A DNA stretch of 58,920 nucleotides from positions 1-58,920 of the forward strand of contig JAKVCY010000079.1 of the NCBI GenBank assembly GCA_022448425.1. The letters are read 5' to 3'. Numbering within the stretch: the first letter of the stretch is position 1; the number at the start of each line of letters is the position of its first letter. Below are positions 37,812 to 47,024 of the stretch, piece by piece. The position numbers and the translations under genes were made by a program. The stretch comes from Thalassotalea sp. (GTDB lineage Bacteria; Pseudomonadota; Gammaproteobacteria; Enterobacterales; Alteromonadaceae). The notes below the pieces were generated by a model. It had not been told where the DNA came from. It did no database searches and was given only the letters and a program-made list of their open reading frames with translations.

Positions 37812-38453
37812 ATGGCCGTAGCTGCAAACAAACGTTCTGTTATGACGTTATATTCTCACGCAGACGATATGTACAGTCATCAAACACGCATCGTTTTAGC
37901 AGAAAAAGGTGTAGGTGTTGATATTCACTTAGTTGACCTTGCAAACCTTCCAGAAGATCTAATCGATTTAAACCCATACGGTACCGTGCCTACACTTGTT
38001 GATCGTGAATTAGCTTTATATGAAGCTAAAATCATCATCGAGTACTTAGACGAGCGCTTCCCGCACCCACCATTGATGCCTGTATATCCTGTATCACGTG
38101 GTCGTAGCCGTTTAATGATGCATCGCATCGAGCAAGATTGGTACAGCCTTGCACACACGATTATGAATGGTGACGCTGATGCGGCAGAAAAAGCACGTAT
38201 AGAGCTTAAAGAAAGCTTGTTAAGTGTTGCGCCTATCTTAAACGAAGCGCCATACTTTATGAGTGAAGAGTTCAGCCTAGTTGATTGTTACTTAGCGCCG
38301 CTATTATGGCGTTTACCAGTATTAGGTATTGAGTTAGCTGGTCAAGGCTCTCAAGAACTTAAAAGCTACATGCTTAAATTGTTCGAGCGCGAATCATTCC
38401 AAGCGTCACTAACTGAAGCTGAACGTGAACTGCGTTTTGGTAACCCTGCATAA
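37812..38453 (+). CDS. sspA: Stringent starvation protein A (SspA)
   Basis: SspA is a glutathione-S-transferase-fold protein that binds RNA polymerase and affects stationary-phase and acid-stress genes. The 213-residue product has the thioredoxin-like N-domain (MTLYSHADDMYSHQTRIVLAEKG) and helical C-domain. The catalytic GST residue is replaced, as usual for SspA. sspB follows after 2 bp. Confidence 0.95.
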   Translation: MAVAANKRSVMTLYSHADDMYSHQTRIVLAEKGVGVDIHLVDLANLPEDLIDLNPYGTVPTLVDRELALYEAKIIIEYLDERFPHPPLMPVYPVSRGRSRLMMHRIEQDWYSLAHTIMNGDADAAEKARIELKESLLSVAPILNEAPYFMSEEFSLVDCYLAPLLWRLPVLGIELAGQGSQELKSYMLKLFERESFQASLTEAERELRFGNPA

Positions 38454-38455
38454 GT

Positions 38456-38917
38456 ATGTCTTCGACAATTAACATGACATCCAATAAGCCCTACATTGTT
38501 GGGGCTTTTTACGATTGGATTTCGGACAACGAGCTTACGCCTTATATCGTGGTTGATGTCAATGTCATGGGGGTACAAGTACCTATGGCATTCGTGAATG
38601 ACGGTCAAATTGTCCTGAATATTTCATCGACAGCGGTTGGTAGTATCGTAATGGGTGGGAGTGCGATTGAATTTTCAGCGCGCTTTGGTGGCAAGCTTGA
38701 GCATTTATATGTTCCTTATGGCGCTATTGCTGCAATATACGCTAAGGAAAATGGCGCAGGTACATCATTGCCGATAGAGCACCCTGAAGAAGTTGATGGA
38801 GAGATTGCTAGCTCTCTAGAACTACAGAGCGTTGACAGCACTCAAACTAGTGTAGAAAGCAAAGAAGATAACGAGAAAAAAGATAAACCTCGTCCTACCC
38901 TTAAAGTAGTTAAGTAG
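38456..38917 (+). CDS. sspB: ClpXP adaptor SspB
   Basis: SspB tethers ssrA-tagged and other substrates to the ClpXP protease. The 153-residue protein has the conserved folded domain (about 1-110), an acidic flexible linker, and the C-terminal ClpX-docking tail RPTLKVVK. Pairing with sspA is universal in gammaproteobacteria. Confidence 0.96.
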   Translation: MSSTINMTSNKPYIVGAFYDWISDNELTPYIVVDVNVMGVQVPMAFVNDGQIVLNISSTAVGSIVMGGSAIEFSARFGGKLEHLYVPYGAIAAIYAKENGAGTSLPIEHPEEVDGEIASSLELQSVDSTQTSVESKEDNEKKDKPRPTLKVVK

Positions 38918-39243
38918 TCTTCTCATTGCAACAAAGCAAATAATAAAAAAGGGTAGCATTAGCTGCCTTTTTTATTGCCTTTGCCATAGCGGCAAAAACC
39001 TGCCTATCTCAGCTCAAATTTAAGCCTGAGTAACGTACCCTTCTTCTCATATTCCTGTATTTACAGCATAAACAATCGCGCTACAGATATTGATGAGATT
39101 GAATAAATGTCCACCAACGTAAACCTATGCAAAGTAATGTAAAGTACTGTTTTTATATCGTAAATTAGTGTTTTTTAAATAAGTTTTGGCGCTGTTATTG
39201 CTTTTAGAGAATTGTTGATAAAAATCTTAATCTGGAGACGAAC
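38918..39243 (+). other. Intergenic region with terminator of sspAB
   Basis: A 326-bp gap. At 38943-38977 an imperfect hairpin (AAAAAAGGGTAGC, ATTA loop, GCTGCCTTTTTT) is a probable sspB terminator. The remainder shows no gene; the last 100 bp are AT-rich and likely carry the promoter of the EF-hand gene, which has CTGGAG about 9 bp before its start. Confidence 0.6.
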
Positions 39244-39756
39244 ATGAATATTTCTGGCAATTCGGCAATGATGCCACCACCTATGACAGCCCAGTCAGTC
39301 TCAAGCAATCAAATGCAAGAAAGGTTTAAACTTGCTGATAGCGATGAGAGTGGCACATTAACCTTAGAAGAGATGCAGGCAAGCGCACCAGAAGGGCTAG
39401 ATGCCGCAAAAGTAGGGCAGCTATTTAGTAAAATGGATGCGAACGGTGACGGTGAAGTTACTGAGCAAGAACAAAAGGAACTCCACGAAAAAATGGCTGA
39501 ACGCATGGAGAAACTGCAGTCTAGCGCCCAAGGTAGTGGGCAGCTGGCGATGGGCTACGCGAGTCAGGGAAATACAACCAATGCCGTTGATTCGCTATTG
39601 GATAGGTTGGGTAACAGTGAAGACCTTGATGAAGCTCAACAAACAAAAGTTCAAGAAGCGATAGACATGCTATCGTCAAACTGCTCGCCGGAGTCAATGA
39701 AAAACGCGATGAGTGTGCTTCAGGATGTTATCCCCAGTGTCGATGTTCACGCCTAG
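39244..39756 (+). CDS. EF-hand calcium-binding protein, unknown role
   Basis: The 170-residue protein has two canonical EF-hand loops: DSDESGTLTLEE (32-43) and DANGDGEVTEQE (65-76), with acidic residues at loop positions 1, 3, 5 and 12. A Met/Gln-rich N-terminus and a C-terminal helical region (about 110-165) are not assigned. No signal peptide is seen. Likely a cytoplasmic Ca2+-responsive protein; partners unknown. It stands alone between sspAB and the HDOD gene. Confidence 0.75.
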   Translation: MNISGNSAMMPPPMTAQSVSSNQMQERFKLADSDESGTLTLEEMQASAPEGLDAAKVGQLFSKMDANGDGEVTEQEQKELHEKMAERMEKLQSSAQGSGQLAMGYASQGNTTNAVDSLLDRLGNSEDLDEAQQTKVQEAIDMLSSNCSPESMKNAMSVLQDVIPSVDVHA

Positions 39757-39773
39757 AAAAGAAGAGTTTAGAT

Positions 39774-39811
39774 AAAGCCTCTCTACTGCGTTTTACGTTG
39801 AAGGAGGCTTT
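39774..39811. terminator. Possible hairpin between the EF-hand and HDOD genes
   Basis: AAAGCCTC (39774-39781) pairs with GAGGCTTT (39804-39811) around a 22-base loop between two convergent genes. The T run is short, so terminator function is uncertain. Confidence 0.4.
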
Positions 39812-39825
39812 GTAGTCAAGAAAGA

Positions 39826-40662
39826 CTAATAAATCGGAAACGCTGCTAATAACCCCAATGCTTTGACATTACAGTGCTCCAACGCACTGTCTATGTCGTC
39901 AGCAGTTATGTCTAGTGAATCTAAAACTTGTGCATCGATAAAATTCTTTTTCGAATACATCCCAGGGTGAGAGTTGATAATGGCTAATCGAGAAGCAACG
40001 AATAGTAGGTTAGCTGCGGGCGATACTGACTCCGTAGGAACATGGTTGAACTCTCTTATTGGTTCGATAATAGTGTAAGGAATTTGCCAGAGTTTCAATA
40101 GCGCAGCACTGCAGTCGGCATACGTAAAGCCAAAAGTCTCTTTCTGCCGCTGCCATGGCGTATCATCACTTGTATATTCTTCACAATATTTAATTTCCTT
40201 TGGCGCATTGTGTACCATCGCAAGCGCGCCTAAATTGTGAAATAAGCCTGAGAGAAATATGGCATTAGTGTCAGGAACGTTTTTCTCTTTGGCGAGGAAT
40301 TCACAAATTAGTGCACAATCGACACTAATTTCCCAAAACTTATCCATGTCAGCAACACTGGGGTCTATCTCTGAAAAGGCCGCAGTAACACCGTATGCGT
40401 TAACTAGATTAGATACTTCTTTTAAGCCGATGAGCAATAAGGCTCGTGGGATACTATCTATTTCTCTAGGAAACTGGAACATCGCACTATTTGCCATTTT
40501 CAATAATGTTGACGCAATAGCAGGTTCGAGCTCAATCACCTCTGCAAGCGCATCAAGGGAACAATCATCTTTGCTCAGCATATCGGTAAGTTTACTGTAG
40601 ATATCGGGTAGCACACATAGCTCTTGTGCACTTTGAGCATACTCTAGCGGCGATTTCGTCAT
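39826..40662 (-). CDS. HDOD-domain signalling protein
   Basis: The 278-residue protein is an HDOD (HD-related output) domain: GLFHNLGALAMVHN and the QIPYTIIEPIREFNH region follow the family pattern, although the metal-binding HD residues are not all kept. HDOD proteins are usually non-enzymatic parts of signalling chains. The start MTKSPLEY at 40662 is preferred to an ATG 13 codons earlier because AAAGG lies about 7 bp before it. Confidence 0.82.
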   Translation of the reverse strand: MTKSPLEYAQSAQELCVLPDIYSKLTDMLSKDDCSLDALAEVIELEPAIASTLLKMANSAMFQFPREIDSIPRALLLIGLKEVSNLVNAYGVTAAFSEIDPSVADMDKFWEISVDCALICEFLAKEKNVPDTNAIFLSGLFHNLGALAMVHNAPKEIKYCEEYTSDDTPWQRQKETFGFTYADCSAALLKLWQIPYTIIEPIREFNHVPTESVSPAANLLFVASRLAIINSHPGMYSKKNFIDAQVLDSLDITADDIDSALEHCNVKALGLLAAFPIY

Positions 40663-40858
40663 AGATTGACCTTTGTTTTTACAATAATTATTAGGAACCA
40701 AAGTCCATATTTGCAGGTTTTCATCTGACCATAGCTATCGACGGGTTACAATAAGTAATGCCAATTGAGATAAATATTCTTTTCAATATAGCCTTTCTCT
40801 AGGGAGGATGCGAAAACTTCGTTAGAATATGCTGCAATGTTAAAAAGTAATTACAATT

Positions 40859-41341
40859 ATGAATAAAGATTTCATCTATTCAGTGGAATATAAGCTGGAT
40901 AAACAGCACTTAAACGAATGCTTTGAGCAATCTGTCACCACCAAGACATTTGGCCAAGCATATGGCAAATCACTAGCATTTGTAGTCGTGGGGTTAGCCT
41001 TGCTTATAGCGACAACATTGTCTCCGTATTTAGGTAGTTTTATTGTTGCTTTGGGTATTGTTGAAGCACTGAGCGTGCGGTTTCAACAACCTTGGTGGGT
41101 TACCAGGCAGTTGTTGGGTAAAAGCGGTAACAACATGGTTAAACTCTCACTTGATCAAGATGGTATTAGCATCGAGTCACACCTTTTTAATCAACAGTTT
41201 CTGTGGTCGCAAGTCACTGATTGTCTTAATACAGACAAAGGATTTGTATTAACCATTGCAGGAACTAAGCAATACATCTCAAAAAGTCACTTGTCGGAAG
41301 AAGCGATAGCTTTTATGCTGTCTCAGGTTGCGAGTCGTTAG
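40859..41341 (+). CDS. YcxB-like membrane protein
   Basis: A 160-residue protein with two close hydrophobic helices (about 38-55 and 58-70) and a C-terminal soluble domain (GISIESHLFNQQFLWSQVTDCLNTDKGFVLTI) that matches the YcxB-like C-terminal pattern. Function of the family is unknown. It diverges from the HDOD gene and is followed by the TauE permease. Confidence 0.65.
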   Translation: MNKDFIYSVEYKLDKQHLNECFEQSVTTKTFGQAYGKSLAFVVVGLALLIATTLSPYLGSFIVALGIVEALSVRFQQPWWVTRQLLGKSGNNMVKLSLDQDGISIESHLFNQQFLWSQVTDCLNTDKGFVLTIAGTKQYISKSHLSEEAIAFMLSQVASR

Positions 41342-41397
41342 CTCAATACCGAATGATAAGGTTTTGTTAAGTATCTCTGTTTACTAATCACGTTGGA

Positions 41398-42288
41398 TTG
41401 TCTCGTTTTTTGTTTACTTTAAAACTTCCACCATTGTTAACTGACAAGCGTTTTCTATTGTGCTTTTTCGCCTGTTGGGCAGTCATGTTGTTACTTGCCA
41501 ACCTGCCAGCAGCAGACTATGCACGCTATATGATCTTTACATTGCTTGGTGTCGTTGGCGCAATTTTCGCTAATTCAACAGGAGCTGGCGGTGGAGTAGT
41601 CTTAATTCCGATGTTTAATCAATTAAACTTCACCGAAACGCAGGCAATAGCGACAAGTTTTGGCATTCAGTGTTTCGGTATGACCGCGGGTGGAATAACT
41701 TGGTGGCGTCATTACCGCAGTGAAAAGCGCGAATTGCGGTTGTGGCAGGGATTTAAGCGTATTATTTTAGTCGCTACACTCGCGTCAATTGCAGGAATTT
41801 GGTTGATCTACGGAACATCACAAAACTCGCCTGCAAGCCTTTCACAAAGCTTCAGTTGGTTCTCGCTTTTACTGGGCATTTTCATCATTGCCTCTGTTTA
41901 TCTTATTAAACCGAAACGAGAGTCCAGCCAACTAATGTGGTGGGATTATCTCGCTATTGTGCTGATCTGCCTTGCAGGTGGGGCGATAACCGCTTGGCTA
42001 TCGGTTGGGGTTGGTGAATTGCTCGCCATCTACTTAATACTGAGACGCTTCGACGTGACCATGGCTGTGGCCGCAGCGGTCATCGTGTCCGCATTTACTG
42101 TGTGGTCAGCGATATGGCAACACACGCTAATAAGTTTCGACGTCTATTGGCAAGTCGCGTTGTTTGCTGGACCAGGTGCCGTTATAGGCGGGATAATTGC
42201 AAAAACGCTTGTGACTTACTTGTCTGCGACGAGACTAAAGCTGTTTTTTGCCTTTTGGTTACTCGTCATTGGCGGGCTTGGTATATAA
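41398..42288 (+). CDS. TauE/SafE-family membrane permease
   Basis: The roughly 296-residue product has eight hydrophobic segments and the duplicated TauE/SafE glycine motifs NSTGAGGGVVLIPMF and GGAITAWLSVGVGELLAIYL. The family exports sulfite, sulfonates or other anions; the substrate here is unknown. No ATG occurs near the N-terminus, so a TTG start at 41398 is used, without a clear ribosome-binding site; the true start could be a few codons later. Confidence 0.82.
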   Translation: MSRFLFTLKLPPLLTDKRFLLCFFACWAVMLLLANLPAADYARYMIFTLLGVVGAIFANSTGAGGGVVLIPMFNQLNFTETQAIATSFGIQCFGMTAGGITWWRHYRSEKRELRLWQGFKRIILVATLASIAGIWLIYGTSQNSPASLSQSFSWFSLLLGIFIIASVYLIKPKRESSQLMWWDYLAIVLICLAGGAITAWLSVGVGELLAIYLILRRFDVTMAVAAAVIVSAFTVWSAIWQHTLISFDVYWQVALFAGPGAVIGGIIAKTLVTYLSATRLKLFFAFWLLVIGGLGI

Positions 42289-42289
42289 A

Positions 42290-42304
42290 TGAGAATGATT
42301 CTCA
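42290..42304. promoter_or_regulatory. Fur box upstream of the ferric iron transporter
   Basis: TGAGAATGATTCTCA is a perfect palindrome around a central T and matches the core of the Fur consensus (GATAATGAT-type inverted repeats). It is 105 bp before fbpA and 7 bp before a TTGACA at 42311-42316, so iron-loaded Fur would block the promoter. Confidence 0.85.
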
Positions 42305-42310
42305 AAAACC

Positions 42311-42339
42311 TTGACAGTACATTTGTAGTTAATTAACCT
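42311..42339 (+). promoter_or_regulatory. Candidate promoter of fbpA
   Basis: TTGACA at 42311-42316 is a consensus -35 element. TAACCT at 42334-42339, 17 bp later, is a weak -10. The Fur box lies immediately upstream. Confidence 0.5.
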
Positions 42340-42408
42340 TGCGGACGTAAATAGTCTCGTCATAAAATTCATCGAAAATAAATTGAAAGCTTAAACTAAG
42401 GGCTCAAT

Positions 42409-43407
42409 ATGATTAAGAAAATTATTGGTTTGTCGGTACTTCTAGCGACATCGTTTTCATCGCTAGCAAGTGATGTAAACGTTTACTCATACCGTCAAGC
42501 ATTCCTAGTTGAACCACTTTTCAACGAATTCACCAAGGAAACGGGTATCAAAGTTAATGTCGTATTTGCTAAGAAAGGTATGGCAGAGCGCTTAGCTCGT
42601 GAAGGTGAATTGAGCCCGGCAGATGTGCTATTAACAACTGATATCAGCCGCTTAATTGAGCTTCAGCAAGCAAACTTACTTCAGCCACTTCATTCTGATG
42701 TTGTAGAAAAAGTCATTCCTAGTCAATACCAAGCAGATGACAATACGTGGTTTGGTTTAACAGCACGTGTTCGTAACATTTTCTCTGCAAAGCGCCTTGG
42801 TGATATCGATGTAAGCTATGAAGATTTAGCTGACCCTAAATACAAAGGTAAAATTTGTACACGTAGTGGTAAGCACCCATACAATGTTGCTTTGGTCTCA
42901 GCAATGATTGCTGAGCATGGTGAAGCAAAAACCTTAGAGTGGTTAAAAGGTGTAAAAGCAAACTTAGCGCGTAAGCCTCAGGGCAATGACCGTGGTCAAG
43001 TTCAAGCTATTCACCAAGGTTTATGTGATGTTTCTCTAGGTAACAGTTACTACTTCGGTAAAATGTTAATGAACGATGAACAAAAAGTCTGGGCAGAGGC
43101 TGTTAACATTAACTTCCCTAACCAATCAAACCGTGGCGCTCACGTAAACATTTCGGGTGTTGGTATTGCTAAGCACTCTCCAAACCGTGACGCAGCGCAA
43201 GCACTTATTGAATTCCTAGTGTCTGAAAAAGCACAGCAAATGTATGCTGAAACAAACATGGAATATCCTGTTCGCGAAGGTGTTAAGAAATCAGACTTAG
43301 TTGCAAGCTGGGGCGAGTTCAAAATGGATGCGCTTCCATTAGAAACTATCGCAAAGCATAGAAAAGCTGCACTTAAGTTAATTGATCAGGCAAAATTTGA
43401 TCTGTGA
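42409..43407 (+). CDS. fbpA: Periplasmic ferric iron-binding protein of an Fe(3+) ABC transporter
   Basis: The 332-residue class-I binding protein has a signal peptide (about 1-20, ending SSLAS). It contains the adjacent tyrosines NSYYFGKM that bind Fe3+ in FbpA/FutA proteins, near residue 211. It is the first gene after the Fur box and overlaps the permease gene by 4 bp. Strong ribosomal-like codon use suggests high expression. Confidence 0.93.
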   Translation: MIKKIIGLSVLLATSFSSLASDVNVYSYRQAFLVEPLFNEFTKETGIKVNVVFAKKGMAERLAREGELSPADVLLTTDISRLIELQQANLLQPLHSDVVEKVIPSQYQADDNTWFGLTARVRNIFSAKRLGDIDVSYEDLADPKYKGKICTRSGKHPYNVALVSAMIAEHGEAKTLEWLKGVKANLARKPQGNDRGQVQAIHQGLCDVSLGNSYYFGKMLMNDEQKVWAEAVNINFPNQSNRGAHVNISGVGIAKHSPNRDAAQALIEFLVSEKAQQMYAETNMEYPVREGVKKSDLVASWGEFKMDALPLETIAKHRKAALKLIDQAKFDL

Positions 43408-45029
43408 TTTTTGGTCAACGCCATAGATTATGGCAATCGACAGTTTGGATAATTGCGCTGGCGCTCATAGCGCCAGTGTTGGTTATGCTCTATGCCAGCG
43501 TTGGTAGTTCAGGAGAACTCTTTTCTCATCTCTGGCAAACTGTTTTACCTACTTATATCGCAAATACGATAAAGCTTACCGTTCTCGTCGTATTACTGTC
43601 CTTGTGCTTTGGCATACCTGCCGCTCTACTTATCAGTCAAACTGACATTAAATCAGCCAAGTACCTTCGCTGGGCATTACTTCTACCGCTTGCTATGCCA
43701 GCATATTTAGTCGCTTATTTATATACCGATATTTTTGATTATGCAGGCCCTGTCCAGCGTGCATTGCGAGCATGGTTTGACTGGCAAACTGCTAGCGACT
43801 ATTGGTTTTTTGATATTAGAACGTTAGGCGGTGCATCAGTAATTCTTGCACTCGTACTTTACCCTTACGTTTATATGCTCACAAGAACAGCGTTAGAGCA
43901 ACAAGATAAGAGCCTTTTAAGAGCAAGCCGCACACTGGGGCTTAATGCATCGCAGGCACTTTTGAAAATAGCATTACCTTTGGCACGCCCAGCCATTATG
44001 GTGGCAGCAAGTTTAGTGATGATGGAGACCATCGCAGATTTTGCGACGGTGCAGTATTTTGCGGTTAATACACTAACTACAGCAATTTACGATACGTGGC
44101 TTGGCTATGGTGACTTAGCGGCAGCAAATGCATTAGCCAGTGTGCTGCTCCTGTTCGTGCTGTTCGCCGTGGTGGCAGAGCAAAAAAGTCGGGCTGGTCA
44201 GCGTCATCAGTCAGCTCGACCCAATACTTCCACAGATGTTATCTCTTTATCTACGGGGCAGCATATTTGGGGTAATGTCTTTTGCTGGAGTCTAGTGCTA
44301 TTTGGCTTTGCATTGCCATTTGCCTTACTGATTGACATGGCATTGTCATATACAGACGAACAACAACTCGGCAAGTTAACCACTATAGGGCTAGAGACGC
44401 TAAAAGTCGCAGCATATGCCGCAACTATAGCGGTCATCTTGTCACTGCTTTTTGCACTGTTTCCACGCTTTTATCAAAACAGAGGTAATGGCTTACCCTT
44501 GCAACTTTCTGGCTTCGGCTATGCGGTACCTGGAACCGTACTTGCTATGGCATTAATGGCAACATTTGGTCCATTAGATCATTGGATAAACGATTTAGCC
44601 GCATCGTTAGGTCTTAGTAAACCTGGGCTTATTCTCTCAGGTACAACATTTGCGATTATCTTTGCCTTTGTGGTTCGTTTTGCTGCGATTGCTAATGGCA
44701 CGATTAGCTCGGGTATTGCCAAAATCCCGCATTCAGTGGATAAAGCTCCTGCAAGTCTAGGTGTGGGCCTCGGTGCAACCTTAGTTCGCGTTCATCTTCC
44801 GCTATTAAAAGGAAGTGTATTAGTCGCTTGGCTATTGGTATTTGTTGAATCGATGAAAGAGCTACCGGCAGTATTATTGTTAAGGCCTTTTAACTTTGAA
44901 ACCTTGAGTACGTTTATTTACCAATTGATTTCAGATGAACAATTGGAGCAGGGTGCAATAGGGGCTATTTTCATTGTCTTGTTTGGTTTAATTCCCATTG
45001 TTTGGTTGAACAAACAGGAAAAGGCTTAG
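43404..45029 (+). CDS. fbpB: Ferric iron ABC transporter permease (fused two-domain type)
   Basis: The 541-residue protein has about twelve membrane helices in two homologous halves, each with the ABC permease EAA-type loop (SRTLGLNASQALLKIALPLARPA and PASLGVGLGATLVRVHLPLLKG). Such fused permeases are typical of FbpB/SfuB. The GTG start overlaps the fbpA stop (GTGA). Its TAG stop lies within the terminal repeat of the element at 45027-45294. Confidence 0.92.
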   Translation: MIFGQRHRLWQSTVWIIALALIAPVLVMLYASVGSSGELFSHLWQTVLPTYIANTIKLTVLVVLLSLCFGIPAALLISQTDIKSAKYLRWALLLPLAMPAYLVAYLYTDIFDYAGPVQRALRAWFDWQTASDYWFFDIRTLGGASVILALVLYPYVYMLTRTALEQQDKSLLRASRTLGLNASQALLKIALPLARPAIMVAASLVMMETIADFATVQYFAVNTLTTAIYDTWLGYGDLAAANALASVLLLFVLFAVVAEQKSRAGQRHQSARPNTSTDVISLSTGQHIWGNVFCWSLVLFGFALPFALLIDMALSYTDEQQLGKLTTIGLETLKVAAYAATIAVILSLLFALFPRFYQNRGNGLPLQLSGFGYAVPGTVLAMALMATFGPLDHWINDLAASLGLSKPGLILSGTTFAIIFAFVVRFAAIANGTISSGIAKIPHSVDKAPASLGVGLGATLVRVHLPLLKGSVLVAWLLVFVESMKELPAVLLLRPFNFETLSTFIYQLISDEQLEQGAIGAIFIVLFGLIPIVWLNKQEKA

Positions 45030-45294
45030 GGGCTGTTTATTTTTGTTTAATCATTCTGCTGAGAGATAGAATTACTTTAATTAAGGCGAAAATTGTGTCA
45101 TTTAGTCATCTAAATTGACGATTTTTAACGCAGAGTAAAGTGATTTTGGCCTCAGCCCTTCGGACAATGGCTATTTTTAACGCTAGCGGCATTAGCATTC
45201 ACTCATTTGGAATGACCAAACTTCGTTCATGCTGCTTTGCAATCCTTAAAAATAGCCTATTGCAGAAAATATAAACAAAGGTCAACAGCCCCTA
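45027..45294. mobile_element. MITE-like element inserted between fbpB and fbpC
   Basis: A 268-bp element with no coding capacity and 23-bp terminal inverted repeats matching at 20 of 23 positions; the outermost 11 bases TAGGGGCTGTT are perfect. An inner perfect 12-bp inverted repeat (GGCTATTTTTAA at 45169-45180, complement at 45246-45257) adds strong foldback structure. If the outer TA pair is the target duplication, as for Tc1/mariner/IS630-type MITEs, removing the element joins GCT-TAG-TAA, restoring a normal fbpB stop. The helper transposase is not in the window. Confidence 0.8.
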
Positions 45295-45403
45295 GTAAAC
45301 GAAACTAGCTTTAGTCGTTTGTTTGGGCTTTTTAGAAAACTTTATATCCGTTAGACTAGGGTTCGCAGCGCTAGTTGAAAATTAATAAAAGAGTTACCTG
45401 ATA

Positions 45404-46459
45404 GTGAACCCTGTACTTGCCATTAAAAATGTCGATGTAGCCATTGATCGTCAAGTGATTTTAACGAATATTGAATTTGCTCTCGATAGTGGCGAAATTC
45501 TCGGTTTAGTTGGGCCAAGTGGCTGTGGTAAGACAACCTTGCTTAATACCGTTGCAGGTTTTATTCCTCAGACGAAAGGTGATATCTGTATTGAAGACGA
45601 TATTGTTATCAATACGTCGCATATGCTGGCGCCAGAAAAGCGCAAGGTGGGCATGATCTTTCAAGATTATGCGCTTTTTCCACACTTAACGATTTCTCAA
45701 AACATTCGCTTTGGTATAAAAGCACTTCCAAAAGAAGAGCAGCTAACGAGAGTTGAGGAACTCCTAAGCTTGCTTGCGCTTGACGGACTAGCTGATCGCT
45801 TTCCACATCAACTTTCCGGTGGCCAGCAGCAGCGTGTGGCAATTGCACGTGCAATTGCACCTCGCCCTAAACTGCTTTTGCTTGATGAACCTTTCTCAAA
45901 TATTGATGCGCGTTTACGTCATTCATTAATGCTTGAGTTACGTCAGTTATTTAAATCGCAAAATATTACTGCTATTTTTGTGACCCACAATAAAGACGAA
46001 GTTTTTACCTTTGCTGATAAAATGGCAGTAATGGCTGCGGGCAATATTTTGCAATTCGACGCGCCTTCGGCAGTTTGTGCTGAGCCTGCAAATTATCAAG
46101 TTGCAGACTTTTTACAGTTGGGGAGTTGGCTCCCTTGTCGCATTAGCGAGAATACAATTGCTACGCAGTTGGGCAGTTTTCCTATTGCTGGTGGTAGTAA
46201 TAATATTTCCGAGGATGATGACGCTATACTGATTAAGCCTCAGCATATTGACGTTAGTGCGAGTGAAGAAGGGCAATTAAAGGTGACGAATATTAGCGTT
46301 ACCGAGCAAGGCTATCATTATTACTTGACTAGTTGCGATCAAGATAGTGCGCTTGCAATTGAACATCTAAGTGTTTATTCACCAGAAATCTATGAACTTA
46401 ATCAGCCAGTTAATGTATCTGTAAGATCACATGCATTTTTAACCTTCACCACAAAGTGA
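45404..46459 (+). CDS. fbpC: Ferric iron ABC transporter ATPase
   Basis: The 351-residue ATPase of the iron transporter has Walker A GPSGCGKT (37-44), signature LSGGQQQRVAIARA and Walker B LLLLDEPFSNID, plus a C-terminal TOBE-like regulatory domain (about 240-350). A GTG start at 45404 is used. It is 374 bp from fbpB instead of being coupled, because of the inserted element; the ancestral gap would have been about 110 bp. Confidence 0.93.
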   Translation: MNPVLAIKNVDVAIDRQVILTNIEFALDSGEILGLVGPSGCGKTTLLNTVAGFIPQTKGDICIEDDIVINTSHMLAPEKRKVGMIFQDYALFPHLTISQNIRFGIKALPKEEQLTRVEELLSLLALDGLADRFPHQLSGGQQQRVAIARAIAPRPKLLLLDEPFSNIDARLRHSLMLELRQLFKSQNITAIFVTHNKDEVFTFADKMAVMAAGNILQFDAPSAVCAEPANYQVADFLQLGSWLPCRISENTIATQLGSFPIAGGSNNISEDDDAILIKPQHIDVSASEEGQLKVTNISVTEQGYHYYLTSCDQDSALAIEHLSVYSPEIYELNQPVNVSVRSHAFLTFTTK

Positions 46460-46783
46460 CACTTTTTCGCTTTTTTAACCCCTGTTGCTGGGCTCGGTAG
46501 GAAATGAAACTGGTCGCTGAGCTGTAGCCCTTTAAAAATAATAGGTCTTCAAAAAGTGCCCAGTTAAGCATACTTGAAATGCCCGGCTAAGCGGGTGTTC
46601 TTACCTTAAAATTCCGGTTAATTTTGAAATCAACATATAAGTTGGACGCAGGTAACTACTTGTCACGGCTATAATTTATTAGCAACAAGTTATAAAAAAT
46701 TATATCAGGTTTTTGCTTGAGGTATAGATTTTTTAGGATTGAAAAAGGGGGAAGAAGCGTGAGAAAAAATGTGAGGTTATTAC
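46460..46783. other. Gap between fbpC and the defence island
   Basis: A 324-bp stretch with no gene. Just after the fbpC stop, a weak AAAGT-GAC-ACTTT hairpin with T run could be a terminator. ACTTGT/ACAAGT arms flank a TATAAT near 46672. No insertion-site repeat (tRNA end, attachment core) was recognised, so the left boundary of the island is not defined. Confidence 0.4.
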
Positions 46784-46844
46784 TGAATCGACCAGATTTT
46801 CCTAGACACAAATAAGTTGTAAACTTTGTGTCCTAGGAGGATGA

Positions 46845-47024
46845 ATGAGCGCTAAAAGATTTCCCGAAGAATTTAAGATTCAGGCCGTTAAGCAAGTGAC
46901 TGAAAAAGGTCACTCCGTCGCAAGCGTTGCTGAACGGTTAGATATCTCGACAAATAGTCTTTATATCTGGTTAAAACACTCGGCAAGTCGTTGGCTGGTT
47001 GATGCAATCGATGATGCATACTGA
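46845..47024 (+). pseudogene. IS3-family transposase OrfA remnant
   Basis: The first 45 residues (MSAKRFPEEFKIQAVKQV and onward to SLYIWLKH) are the helix-turn-helix start of an IS3-family OrfA. The last 14 residues are out-of-frame orfB sequence joined by the deletion, and a stop follows at 59 residues. AGGAGG at 46836-46841 is its ribosome-binding site. OrfA proteins are normally about 90-100 residues with a leucine zipper, which is missing here. Confidence 0.8.
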
